Below are positions 31,563-39,451 of a stretch of 39,651 bases of DNA, piece by piece. Within the stretch, counting starts at the first letter, position 1. The number at the start of each line of letters is the position of its first letter. The notes beneath the pieces were generated by a model. The model made no database searches, was not told where the DNA came from, and saw only the letters and a program-made list of their open reading frames with translations. This DNA is from Planctomycetota bacterium. GTDB taxonomy: Bacteria > Planctomycetota > GCA-002687715. The position numbers and the translations under genes are program-made. The stretch is taken from NCBI GenBank assembly GCA_002687715.1, contig NZBC01000137.1, forward strand, positions 1 through 39,651. The letters run 5' to 3'.

Positions 31563-33089
31563 TCAGAACCTCGTCCACGCCGCCCAACCGCCCGCGATCA
31601 GCAGCCCGAGCCCCGACAGCCACAGCATCGCATCCCAGAGCCGCCCGGGCCGGATCTCGGGATGCCCGCGCCGGTACCGGAACCACAGCGCAGCGAACCC
31701 GAGCACCGGCAGCATGAGGGCCTGGGAGACGCCCGCCGCGAGGATCAGCCCCGTCGGCGCGCGAACGAACCCGAAGATGAACACCGACGCGACCGGAATG
31801 GCCGCGCAAAGAACGCGCTCCCAGAACCGCCGTCGCTCCGGCGTCAGCGGACGCTTGCCGAAGATCCCGATGGCATCTGCCCCGACGCGGGCGTAGCTCG
31901 CGCTCGCGACGAAGTAGGTCGAGTACAGCACTGCGAGCGCACCGCCGAGGAACAACGTCCCCGCGTGCTCTCCGAACACCGGCTCATACATGGCCGCGAG
32001 CGTGCGGATCATGCTCTTGTTCTCGGGGACGAGTCCGGTGCGGCCGAGGACGGCGGCGCCAAGGAGGAAGAACGCCACCGTGCCCACGGTGTAGACCACC
32101 ATCGATAGAAACGCGTCGTACCGAAGCACGCGCATCCACCCGCGCGCCCGCTCGACCCAATCCGGTGAATCGGCACCCGGCCCCGACCACCGCGCGTAGC
32201 CCTTCTCCAGGCACCAGTACGGGTAGGAGATCAGCTCCGCCGCCCCGACTCCGATGATCCCGAACGCCGCGAGCGCGGTAGGAAGCGGATCGAGCCCTTC
32301 GCGCGGCGGCGGCATCCGAAAGCTCAACCCGTCGCCGACGTCCTTGGCACGGATCGCCCACTCCGGACGCATCTGCAAGAGGATCAGCGTCACGACGGTG
32401 AACAACGTGAACGACGCCACCAAGGCGGTGGAGACGATCTGCACGAGCCGATACCGACCGATGACGAGCATCAGGGACGTCGGCAAGGAGATCAGGGCGG
32501 CCCAGAGCACGGGGTCGAAGGGCACGGGAGCATCCGCCGCGGCGCGGGCCGCCGACTCCTCCCTGGCCACGTCGGCCGGCGTCACCAGCTGCCCGCGGTG
32601 GTCCGCCACCCGGCGGGCGACGCGGCGCTCCACCCACTCGTCCTGGACCTCGTTGAACGCCCGGCCGTCGTGGGTGATCGGCGTGGAGATCGCGAGCGCC
32701 TGCCCGACGCCGCCCACGATTCCGCCGAGCTGCGCGATCCCCACCAGGGTCATGAACAGCCAGAACCACACGATCCAATTCGCGCGCAGCCGGGGCCCGG
32801 GCACGACGTCGAGCGCGGAGAGGGTCGTGCGCCCCTCGGTGATCGCCATGCGGCCGAACTCGACCTGGGTGAACACCTTGATCAGGCAACCGATGACGAT
32901 CAGCCACAGCAACCAGAAGCCCGCTTCCGCGCCGACCTTCGTCGTCGCGACGAGCTCGCCCGAGCCGACGATGGCGCCCGCGATGATGAGCCCGGGCCCG
33001 AGCCGTTGGAGGATGCCGCCGAACGTCGATGGCGGCGGCCGCGTCTCGACCCCGTCGGGCTCGGCTGCGGGCTCGGCGCGATCGGTCAT
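31563..33089 (-). CDS. Nramp-family transporter lacking canonical metal motifs
   Basis: Integral membrane protein of 508 residues with about eleven helices in Nramp (APC-fold) arrangement. Helix 1 reads GPGLIIAGAIVGSGELVATT (about 31-50), where canonical Nramp has DPGN. Helix 6 reads IIGVGAAELISYPYWC (about 277-292), in place of the MPHN motif. A long hydrophilic insertion (about 138-194) separates helices 3/4 and 5. Because both metal-coordinating motifs are replaced, Mn2+/Fe2+ transport is not assured; another cation or solute is possible. The gene starts 10 bp after the chitinase stop on the same strand and has no clear Shine-Dalgarno. It is convergent with the sigma operon. Confidence 0.8.
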   Translation of the reverse strand: MTDRAEPAAEPDGVETRPPPSTFGGILQRLGPGLIIAGAIVGSGELVATTKVGAEAGFWLLWLIVIGCLIKVFTQVEFGRMAITEGRTTLSALDVVPGPRLRANWIVWFWLFMTLVGIAQLGGIVGGVGQALAISTPITHDGRAFNEVQDEWVERRVARRVADHRGQLVTPADVAREESAARAAADAPVPFDPVLWAALISLPTSLMLVIGRYRLVQIVSTALVASFTLFTVVTLILLQMRPEWAIRAKDVGDGLSFRMPPPREGLDPLPTALAAFGIIGVGAAELISYPYWCLEKGYARWSGPGADSPDWVERARGWMRVLRYDAFLSMVVYTVGTVAFFLLGAAVLGRTGLVPENKSMIRTLAAMYEPVFGEHAGTLFLGGALAVLYSTYFVASASYARVGADAIGIFGKRPLTPERRRFWERVLCAAIPVASVFIFGFVRAPTGLILAAGVSQALMLPVLGFAALWFRYRRGHPEIRPGRLWDAMLWLSGLGLLIAGGWAAWTRF

Positions 33090-33099
33090 GCGCGCGAGG

Positions 33100-35094
33100 C
33101 TACCAGTTCAGGATCGCGATGCCGGACGCCGCGACGAGAGTGCCGCCAAGAACGTCGTAGGCAAACGCACGAACCTCGAAGGTCTGCCCGGCGAGCCCCA
33201 CTCCCGTGCACGGCGGTAGCTGGACGGCACCCGCGGTGTAGGTGCTCGCACCGACTGGCCAGTGGAGCGGGTCGTCGGGGGCGAACGGACGTCCGAGCGC
33301 CGTCATGAGCGTCGCATCGGGTACGAGTCCGAACAGGGGGCCGCTTCCGATCCCCCCCGGCGCCGGCGTCGCCGACCCGAGCACGATGACGTGGGACGCG
33401 GGGGTCGTCTCTCCGGTCACGCGCAGCCACAGATCGTTCGCACCCCCACCGCTCGTCGCCGCTTGCAGCCACAGCCGAGGGCCGACCAGCCCATCGTGCA
33501 GCACCCCCAGCAGCGTGTGCTGGTCGTCATCCGACGACAGCTCCCAGAACATGATGCCGCCCAGGCCCTGCGCGTTGACGTAGGACGCCTTGTTGGCGAG
33601 CGACTGATCGTCCTCGTAGCTCACCATGAGTCCAGCTTGGGGGTCGTACACCCACGGCACCTGCGCCTCCGGATGCCAGTAGCGCGTGGCGCCGCTGGGG
33701 ATCAGGTTGTCCGTGATGTCGTCGTAGTCGTACACGCCGGGTTCCCACGTACCCTGGGGCAGGCCGGTGAACGGCTGCCACAGCCCGTCGTTCGAGACTG
33801 GAACACCGGTCCATCCTCGTCCGTAGAACGGGGTACCGAGCACGATCTTGTCGGACGGTATTCCCTCGGCGAGATACGCCTGCACGGCCGCGTTCGCATT
33901 GAAGTCGGTGGCGACTACCCCGGGCGATGGGTCGCCCGATGCCGCATAGAGAGCGTTGTGGAAGTTGGTGAGCGGGCTCCAGCTGCCGTGGAAGTCGTAG
34001 GCCATGACGTTGATCCAGTCCAGGTACGGGTGGATCAGGCCGAGCTCGAGGTTTGCGTACGTCGCGGGGCCGGCCGGGGCAGCGATCGTGAGCAGGTACG
34101 GCTTGCCGTCGAGCGCGGACTGCGCGTCGAGGCGCGCTCGCAACTCGGCGAGCAGCAGGGTGTAGTTCTGCTTGTCCTGCGGGCGCGTGGTGTTCGAAGC
34201 GAGCCCGCCACCGACCGGATACTCCCAGTCGATGTCGACCCCGTCGAACTCGTACTGGACGATGAAGTCGACGCACGACTGCGCGAACGCTGCGCGGCGC
34301 GCCGGTGTCAACGCCGCGTCCGAGAACCGTCCGGACCACGTCCATCCGCCGACCGAGATCAGCGTGCGCACATGGGGGTACTGCTGCTTGAGCAACCGCA
34401 GCCGGTTGAAGCTGCCGCGAAGCGCACCTGGCGCCCATGAATCACCCGGGTAGAACCGATCGATGTCCGCGTACGGATCGCCGAGCTCGATGAGCAGGTT
34501 GGACCCGATGTTCGCGAACGCGTAGTTGATGTGGGTGAGCCGATCCGCTGGGACGTCCGGCACGTGGTAGTTGCGGCCGTAGACACTCCACGCCGTGAAG
34601 TAGCCGACGACGCGCTTGGCGGGGTTCGCAGGATCGACTGCGACGTTCGGCCGGACCAGCGGAGCCGCGGGCGTGGTCGGGCACGCGCCGGGTCCGGGAC
34701 CGCCCCCGCCGCCGGAGGGCACCCCGTTCACCGGTGCGCCTACGCCGTTCAACGTAGCGTTCGACGGGTCCGATGGCGGTACACCGTTCCACGACCCACC
34801 GAACCCGAACGACACGCTGCCGCCCGCCGCGAGGTTGGTGTTCGACGAGACGCCGGTCACCCGCCAGCGTCCGTTGCCGAGGCTCGTGACCTGCGCGTTC
34901 CAGAACGAGCCGATCCCATGGGCATAGTCGAACTCGAGTATCCACGCGTTGACCGGCGAAGTCCCAGGGTTGTCGACCGTGATCTGGGCCGTGAATCCAG
35001 ACGCCCACGTAGACGGGAGGGCATAGGTCACGGTCGGGGATGCCTGTCCGTAGATCACGGCGGCGACGGTCAGCAGAACGGCAATGGCGCGCAT
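33100..35094 (-). CDS. Secreted GH18 chitinase with N-terminal CBM2
   Basis: Secreted enzyme of 664 residues. A signal peptide (cleavage about VIYG before QAS) is followed by a CBM2-like domain (about 23-120, WASGFTAQITVDNPG...FGFGGSWNG), a Gly/Pro linker with five consecutive Gly, and a GH18 TIM barrel (about 160-535). The barrel has SVGGWTWSGRFSDAA and the catalytic DGVDIDWE with proton donor E291. WINVMAYDFHGSW, TPFYGRGW and the final GGIMFWELSSDD complete the family pattern. Residues about 540-664 form a beta-rich tail. It hydrolyses beta-1,4-GlcNAc polymers by substrate-assisted catalysis. GAGGG lies about 7 nt before the ATG. It is probably co-transcribed with the downstream transporter. 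Confidence 0.94.
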   Translation of the reverse strand: MRAIAVLLTVAAVIYGQASPTVTYALPSTWASGFTAQITVDNPGTSPVNAWILEFDYAHGIGSFWNAQVTSLGNGRWRVTGVSSNTNLAAGGSVSFGFGGSWNGVPPSDPSNATLNGVGAPVNGVPSGGGGGPGPGACPTTPAAPLVRPNVAVDPANPAKRVVGYFTAWSVYGRNYHVPDVPADRLTHINYAFANIGSNLLIELGDPYADIDRFYPGDSWAPGALRGSFNRLRLLKQQYPHVRTLISVGGWTWSGRFSDAALTPARRAAFAQSCVDFIVQYEFDGVDIDWEYPVGGGLASNTTRPQDKQNYTLLLAELRARLDAQSALDGKPYLLTIAAPAGPATYANLELGLIHPYLDWINVMAYDFHGSWSPLTNFHNALYAASGDPSPGVVATDFNANAAVQAYLAEGIPSDKIVLGTPFYGRGWTGVPVSNDGLWQPFTGLPQGTWEPGVYDYDDITDNLIPSGATRYWHPEAQVPWVYDPQAGLMVSYEDDQSLANKASYVNAQGLGGIMFWELSSDDDQHTLLGVLHDGLVGPRLWLQAATSGGGANDLWLRVTGETTPASHVIVLGSATPAPGGIGSGPLFGLVPDATLMTALGRPFAPDDPLHWPVGASTYTAGAVQLPPCTGVGLAGQTFEVRAFAYDVLGGTLVAASGIAILNW

Positions 35095-35169
35095 GGTCTT
35101 TCCCTCGGCTGACGACGGCGCGTGGGGTCGCGCGGCGGGAGGTTACCAAAACGCCGGAGAGCTCGTCCA

Positions 35170-35478
35170 TCAGTCGTCGTCCTCTTCTTCCGGGACTGCC
35201 GGGCGCGGCGCGGGCGCGATCTCGCGCCGGTCCTCGCGCGGCATCGCGGCCGCGTGACGACGTTGGGATTCCTGACGCATGGCGATCTCCTCGGCGTCCC
35301 GTTCTTGCTGTGCGATCTGCCGCCAGCCCGCAACGAGGAACATCATCACGAAGAGATCGGCCGCGAGGAGGAAGGCCCCGTCCCACGGGTTGTTTGTCCA
35401 GAGGGCGACGGTCATCGCGATCACCGCTCCGAAGAGCAACACGATCACCACGCGCCGTACGGCGAAAGACCGGGTCAT
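35170..35478 (-). CDS. Small two-helix membrane protein, unknown
   Basis: Protein of 102 residues that I do not recognise. It has two transmembrane helices (about 8-28 and 33-50, VVIVLLFGAVIAMTVALW and GAFLLAADLFVMMFLVAGW). A charged C-terminal tail follows, with a QQERDAEEIAMRQESQRR helix and a Pro-rich, acidic end (VPEEEDDD). It sits at the end of a very long open antisense frame of the M14 gene; the true start is ATG 35478, preceded by GACAAT 7 nt upstream. It is divergent from the M14 carboxypeptidase and 75 bp upstream of the chitinase on the same strand. Confidence 0.68.
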   Translation of the reverse strand: MTRSFAVRRVVIVLLFGAVIAMTVALWTNNPWDGAFLLAADLFVMMFLVAGWRQIAQQERDAEEIAMRQESQRRHAAAMPREDRREIAPAPRPAVPEEEDDD

Positions 35479-35485
35479 GGGTCCG

Positions 35486-35516
35486 ATTGTCCGTCGGAAG
35501 CCCGCGCCGGTAAAGT
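35486..35516. promoter_or_regulatory. Overlapping divergent promoter-like elements
   Basis: On the minus strand TTTACC (35514-35509) and GACAAT (35491-35486) are separated by 17 nt, and GACAAT lies 7 nt before the small membrane-protein ATG. On the plus strand TAAAGT (35511-35516), within the complement of that -35, is a -10-like box for the M14 gene, whose GGGAG RBS (35531-35535) and ATG (35542) follow. Both strands would share this 63-bp gap. Confidence 0.35.
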
Positions 35517-35541
35517 GTCTGGCCGTCGAAGGGAGTTTCTC

Positions 35542-38082
35542 ATGCCGCTGCTGCGTCTGGTCGTGTGCTGTTGCGTCGCCATCGCCGGGGTTTCCGCCCA
35601 GATCCCGAGCCCGAAGGACGTCCTGGGGTTCAAGCCCGGCACGGACGGGATGCTGGCGGACTACGACCAGATCCTGGCCTACCACCAGAAACTCGCGGCC
35701 GCGGCGGACCGGGTGACCTACGAGGTCGTCGGCAAGACCACCGAAGGCCGTGACATGGTCAGCGTCGTCATCTCGTCGCCCAAGAACCTCGCGCGCCTGG
35801 ATGAGATCCGCGCCCAGCAGGCGACGCTCGCTGATCCGCGCCGGACCACGCCCAAGGCGATCCGCACCGCCGTCAAGACGGGCAAGGTCGTCGTCCTCGT
35901 GAACGAGTCGATCCACTCGACCGAGGTCGGACCGGCGCAGGCGGGGATGGTGACGGCCCACTTCCTCGCCACGACGAAGGACCGGAAGTGGATCAAGGTC
36001 CTCGACAACGTCGTCGTCGTACTCACGCCCTGTCACAACCCCGACGGCTACGCGACGGTCGTCGGCTGGTGGAACAAGTGGAAGGACGACAAGAAGACCC
36101 GCGGCGTCGGCCTGCCGGTGCTGTATCACAAGTACGTCGGCCACGACAACAACCGCGACTGGTTCATGCTCACCCAGGCGGAGACCCGGGTCACCGTCAC
36201 CGAGATGCACCTCAAGTGGAAACCTCAGATCGTCGTCGACCAGCACCAGATGGGCAGCTCCGGCGCGCGCATGTTCGTCCCGCCCTATACCGAGCCCTAC
36301 GAGCCGTTCGTGCATCCGCTGCTCCGCAAGCAGCTGGAGGACCTCGGCCGCACGGTGCTGAACGCGATGAAGAAGGACGGGCTCAAGGGCGTGTGGTGCA
36401 ACCGTCGCTTCGACGCGTGGACCCCGGCCCGGGCGTTCATGCACTACCACGGCGGCGTGCGCATCCTGACCGAGGTCGCGAGCGCGCGCCTCGCCGATCC
36501 CATCGCGCGGCAGCGCCCGCCACGGGGCGACGCCGGCACGAAGTCGACGGACAACCCCGCCCCGTGGAAAGGTGGACGCTGGGGACTCGACGACATCGTC
36601 CGCTACACGAGCCGCGGCGCACTCCTCGCCATCAAGCACGGCGCCGACAACCGGGAGAAGTGGCTCAAGAACTTCGCGAAGATCCACCAGGACTTCTGCG
36701 ACGGCAAGAAGGGGCCGGCGGCGTACGTCATCCCGAGGATCACCAACACGGCCGCGAACCAGCTCTGCGATCTGCTCACCCTCGGCGCCGTGGAGGTCTC
36801 GCGGACCACCAAGGAGATCACCGTCGGTGGCCGGAAGTGCCCCCCCGGCAGCCTCCTCATCAAGAACGGGCAGCCCTACTTCGGGTTCGCCTCGGCACTG
36901 CTCGAGAACTCGCCCTACCCCGTGACGCGCGGCGCGAACGGCCGCATGAACCGGCCGTACGACATGACGTGCCACGCGTTGCCGCTGCTGATGGACTTCG
37001 ACGTCGTGCGCGCGACCGCGAACGAAATACCGGCCGAGGCGAAGCCGGTCGTCGCGGCGAAGACCTTGCGGGCTCAGCCAACGACCACCAGGGCAAAAGG
37101 CCGCTTCGGCCTGGATCCCAACGACGAGGGCTCCTACATCGACGTGCTGACCAATCTCGCGCGAGGAGTAGGCGTGAAGCGCGTCGTGGAACGCGAAGGG
37201 GCGTCGTATCCTCTTGGCGCGTTCATCGTGGAATCCGACGAATTCCAGCTCCGTCACGCGACCCCAGTGGTGCTCGGTTCCTGGCTCTCCCCCTCCGGCA
37301 GGGGCAGCCGTTCGGGGTGCAAAGTGGAGACCCTGAAACCCCGCCGCATCGGCGTCTACTGGTCGTGGACCGCCAGCATGGACGAAGGCTGGACGCGCTT
37401 CCTCTTCGACGGCTTCGGCATCCCGTTCACGAGAATCCGGCCGGCCGACGTCCGCGCCGGCAACCTCAGCGACAAGATCGACGTGCTGCTCTTCGCGAGC
37501 GTCGACCGGCGCTCGCTCGTCGGTGGACCGCGTGACCGCAAGCTCCCTGAGGAGTACCGCGGGGGCCTCGGGGATGCGGGCCAGCAAGCGCTGAAGACGT
37601 TCGTCGAATCCGGCGGCACGATGGTCACGATGAATGCATCTTCCGGGCTCCCGATGCAGCTCTTCGACCTGCCGGTCAGCCGCGGGAGCAGCTTCGGGCG
37701 CGGCGGCAGGGGGCGCGGCCGTGGGGGGGAGAACAGAGTGCGGACCTCCATCCCGGGTTCGATCATGCGTGCGCGCGTCGATGTGAAGCACTCCCTCGGC
37801 TGGGGCGGCAACGAAATGACTCCGGTCTTCCTTCGCGAGGCCCGCCCGTTCGAGATCCGGACCAGCGAAGGCGACGCCACGGTCCAGTTCCCCGTCCGCT
37901 ACGCGACCAAGGACGTCGTCCTTGGCGGCTACGCCACGGGCGCCGAAGTCCTCCACGGCAAGGCGGCCGTTGCCATCGCGAAGGTCAAGAAGGGCACGGT
38001 GGTCATGTTCGCGTTCTCGCCCCAGTTCCGGTGCCAGACCTGGAGCACGTACCGCTTGCTGTTCAACGCGCTCTTGCAGTAG
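35542..38082 (+). CDS. Secreted M14 zinc carboxypeptidase with GATase-like domain
   Basis: Secreted protein of 846 residues. A signal peptide (cleavage about AGVSA before QIP) precedes an M14 metallopeptidase domain. NESIHSTEVGP supplies the first zinc His/Glu pair (H125, E128), NPDGY and NNRDWF hold substrate-binding residues, VDQHQMG (H235) is the third zinc ligand candidate, and ILTEVAS has the catalytic Glu candidate. From about residue 590 a class I glutamine-amidotransferase-like domain follows (RRIGVYWSWTASMDEGW...LKTFVESGGTMVTMN), as in this large secreted M14 subgroup. A Gly/Arg-rich stretch (about 713-732) interrupts it. GGGAG lies 6 nt before ATG 35542; the open frame upstream to 35122 is not coding. 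A long hairpin follows the stop. Confidence 0.93.
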   Translation: MPLLRLVVCCCVAIAGVSAQIPSPKDVLGFKPGTDGMLADYDQILAYHQKLAAAADRVTYEVVGKTTEGRDMVSVVISSPKNLARLDEIRAQQATLADPRRTTPKAIRTAVKTGKVVVLVNESIHSTEVGPAQAGMVTAHFLATTKDRKWIKVLDNVVVVLTPCHNPDGYATVVGWWNKWKDDKKTRGVGLPVLYHKYVGHDNNRDWFMLTQAETRVTVTEMHLKWKPQIVVDQHQMGSSGARMFVPPYTEPYEPFVHPLLRKQLEDLGRTVLNAMKKDGLKGVWCNRRFDAWTPARAFMHYHGGVRILTEVASARLADPIARQRPPRGDAGTKSTDNPAPWKGGRWGLDDIVRYTSRGALLAIKHGADNREKWLKNFAKIHQDFCDGKKGPAAYVIPRITNTAANQLCDLLTLGAVEVSRTTKEITVGGRKCPPGSLLIKNGQPYFGFASALLENSPYPVTRGANGRMNRPYDMTCHALPLLMDFDVVRATANEIPAEAKPVVAAKTLRAQPTTTRAKGRFGLDPNDEGSYIDVLTNLARGVGVKRVVEREGASYPLGAFIVESDEFQLRHATPVVLGSWLSPSGRGSRSGCKVETLKPRRIGVYWSWTASMDEGWTRFLFDGFGIPFTRIRPADVRAGNLSDKIDVLLFASVDRRSLVGGPRDRKLPEEYRGGLGDAGQQALKTFVESGGTMVTMNASSGLPMQLFDLPVSRGSSFGRGGRGRGRGGENRVRTSIPGSIMRARVDVKHSLGWGGNEMTPVFLREARPFEIRTSEGDATVQFPVRYATKDVVLGGYATGAEVLHGKAAVAIAKVKKGTVVMFAFSPQFRCQTWSTYRLLFNALLQ

Positions 38083-38109
38083 GAGGTCCGGCAGTAGGAG
38101 AGCAGAGGT

Positions 38110-38178
38110 GAAAAGGAGAACCCAGGAACCCAAGATCCAGATCTGGTTCAGCTCCTGGGTTCCTGGGTCCTCCTTTTC
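38110..38178. terminator. Long imperfect hairpin after the M14 gene
   Basis: GAAAAGGAG-aa-CCCAGGAACCCA (38110-38132) pairs with TGGGTTCCTGGG-tc-CTCCTTTTC (38156-38178), giving 21 of 23 paired bases. The 23-nt loop contains its own palindrome CCAGATCTGG. T-rich sequence sits in the right arm, so it may act as a terminator or a 3'-end stabiliser. Confidence 0.65.
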
Positions 38179-38260
38179 TCTTCGGTCCTCGTGATCTCCT
38201 CCCGCGCAGCCTCCCAGGGACGGGGTTGCCCAACCGGCCCCGACGCGGCAACCTAGCCCC

Positions 38261-39358
38261 ATGGCCGTCTCTTCGAGCTACGGAGCGTATCTGCGCCTGG
38301 GCACGCTGCTCTCCGCCCAGGACCCACCCGACTTCGCGAGCCTCGAGCCCGGCGAGCGACCGTCGAGCAAGACGCGCGACCTGCAGCATCACGACGAGAT
38401 GCTGTTCATCGTCGTGCACCAGGTCTTCGAGCTGTGGTTCAAGCTGATCCTGCACGAGCTGTCGCTCGCCCGGGACCTGCTCGGACGGCACGGCAGCGAG
38501 ATCGACGAGCACGTCCCGGAGGAGGACGTCCCCCGCATCCACGCCGCCGTCGCCCGCGTCAACGAGACGCTCCGCATCGCGACCGAGGGCTTCCGGGTCA
38601 TCGAGACCATGAACCCGGCGAACTTCCTCCAGTTCCGGGACCTGCTCATCCCGTCGTCAGGGTTCCAGTCGGTCCAGTTCCGCGAGCTCGAGATCCTCGC
38701 CGGCCTCCCCGAGCAGCTCCGCATGGACTTCGAGGGCGCGCCCTACGAGAGCAAGCTCAACGAGACAGAGCGTCAGATCCTGCAGGACCGTCGCGATGCC
38801 ATGACGCTCCACGCCGCGCTGTTCGACTGGCTCTCGCGCACTCCGATCGAACGCGTGTTCCCGGACTTCGCCGAGTCGTTCCTCGCGGCCTTCGAGACCT
38901 ACGTCGACGAGCAGATCGTGCACCAACACGGCAACCCCAACCTCGTCGACTCCCAACGTCAGGCCGCCGAGGTCCGCTTCAAGGATCAACTCGAAGACGC
39001 CCGCCGCTATCTTCTCGGTGGCGACGACCCGACCAATCGCGCCCACCAGGCGTTCCTCTTCATCGCCTCCTACGGCAACGAGCCGCTCCTGCGCTGGCCC
39101 AGCGCCCTCGTCGACGGCCTCGTCGAATTCGAGCAGTGCTTCCGCATCTTCCGCTTCCGCCACGCCCGGATGGTCGAGCGCATGATCGGTACTCGCACCG
39201 GCTCTGGCGGCAGCCCCGGCGTCGTCTACCTCGACCGCACCACCGCCAAGTACCGCATCTTCGGCGACCTCCTGGAAGCCCGGAACTTCCTGCTCGCGGG
39301 TGATCGGGTACCCCCGATTCCGGATGACCGGTTGCTGCACTTCCGGTTCGAGGACTGA
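38261..39358 (+). CDS. kynA: Tryptophan 2,3-dioxygenase
   Basis: Heme dioxygenase of 365 residues that opens the tryptophan indole ring to N-formylkynurenine, the first step of the kynurenine pathway. Family motifs in order: YGAYLRLGTLLSAQ, HDEMLFIVVHQVFELWFK (H53 corresponds to the distal His), ETMNPANFLQFRDLLIPSSGFQSVQ, and RFRHARMVERMIG with the proximal heme ligand H301. The usual GTGGS loop reads GSGGSPG, a conservative Thr-to-Ser change at a substrate-contact position. No Shine-Dalgarno is present; a weak CAACCT lies 6 nt before the ATG. Kynureninase and formamidase genes are not adjacent, but glutaryl-CoA dehydrogenase at 7075 is a distal step of complete tryptophan degradation. Confidence 0.95.
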   Translation: MAVSSSYGAYLRLGTLLSAQDPPDFASLEPGERPSSKTRDLQHHDEMLFIVVHQVFELWFKLILHELSLARDLLGRHGSEIDEHVPEEDVPRIHAAVARVNETLRIATEGFRVIETMNPANFLQFRDLLIPSSGFQSVQFRELEILAGLPEQLRMDFEGAPYESKLNETERQILQDRRDAMTLHAALFDWLSRTPIERVFPDFAESFLAAFETYVDEQIVHQHGNPNLVDSQRQAAEVRFKDQLEDARRYLLGGDDPTNRAHQAFLFIASYGNEPLLRWPSALVDGLVEFEQCFRIFRFRHARMVERMIGTRTGSGGSPGVVYLDRTTAKYRIFGDLLEARNFLLAGDRVPPIPDDRLLHFRFED

Positions 39359-39380
39359 CCAGCGGGTAGGCCGATTGTCC

Positions 39381-39451
39381 CGGGAACGCGGACCGGATCT
39401 GCGCACGCCTGGGCTCGCTCCGACGGCGAAGCCGGATCTCTCCCGTTCCCG
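39381..39451. repeat. Decayed palindromic repeat, copy D
   Basis: Short arms CGGGAACG (39381-39388) and CGTTCCCG (39444-39451) enclose CTCCGACGGCGAAGCCGGAT, which is identical over 20 nt to the left part of the copy A spacer. The 28-bp arms themselves are degraded. It begins 22 bp after the kynA stop. The remaining sequence to the window end (39452-39651) shows no convincing gene. Confidence 0.7.

Noticed and set aside
35170..38262. 1030-residue open frame on the minus strand opposite the M14 gene
   Set aside because: It is antisense to a clear M14 carboxypeptidase and has no domain pattern. Only its last 102 residues (from ATG 35478) are a credible gene, listed separately.
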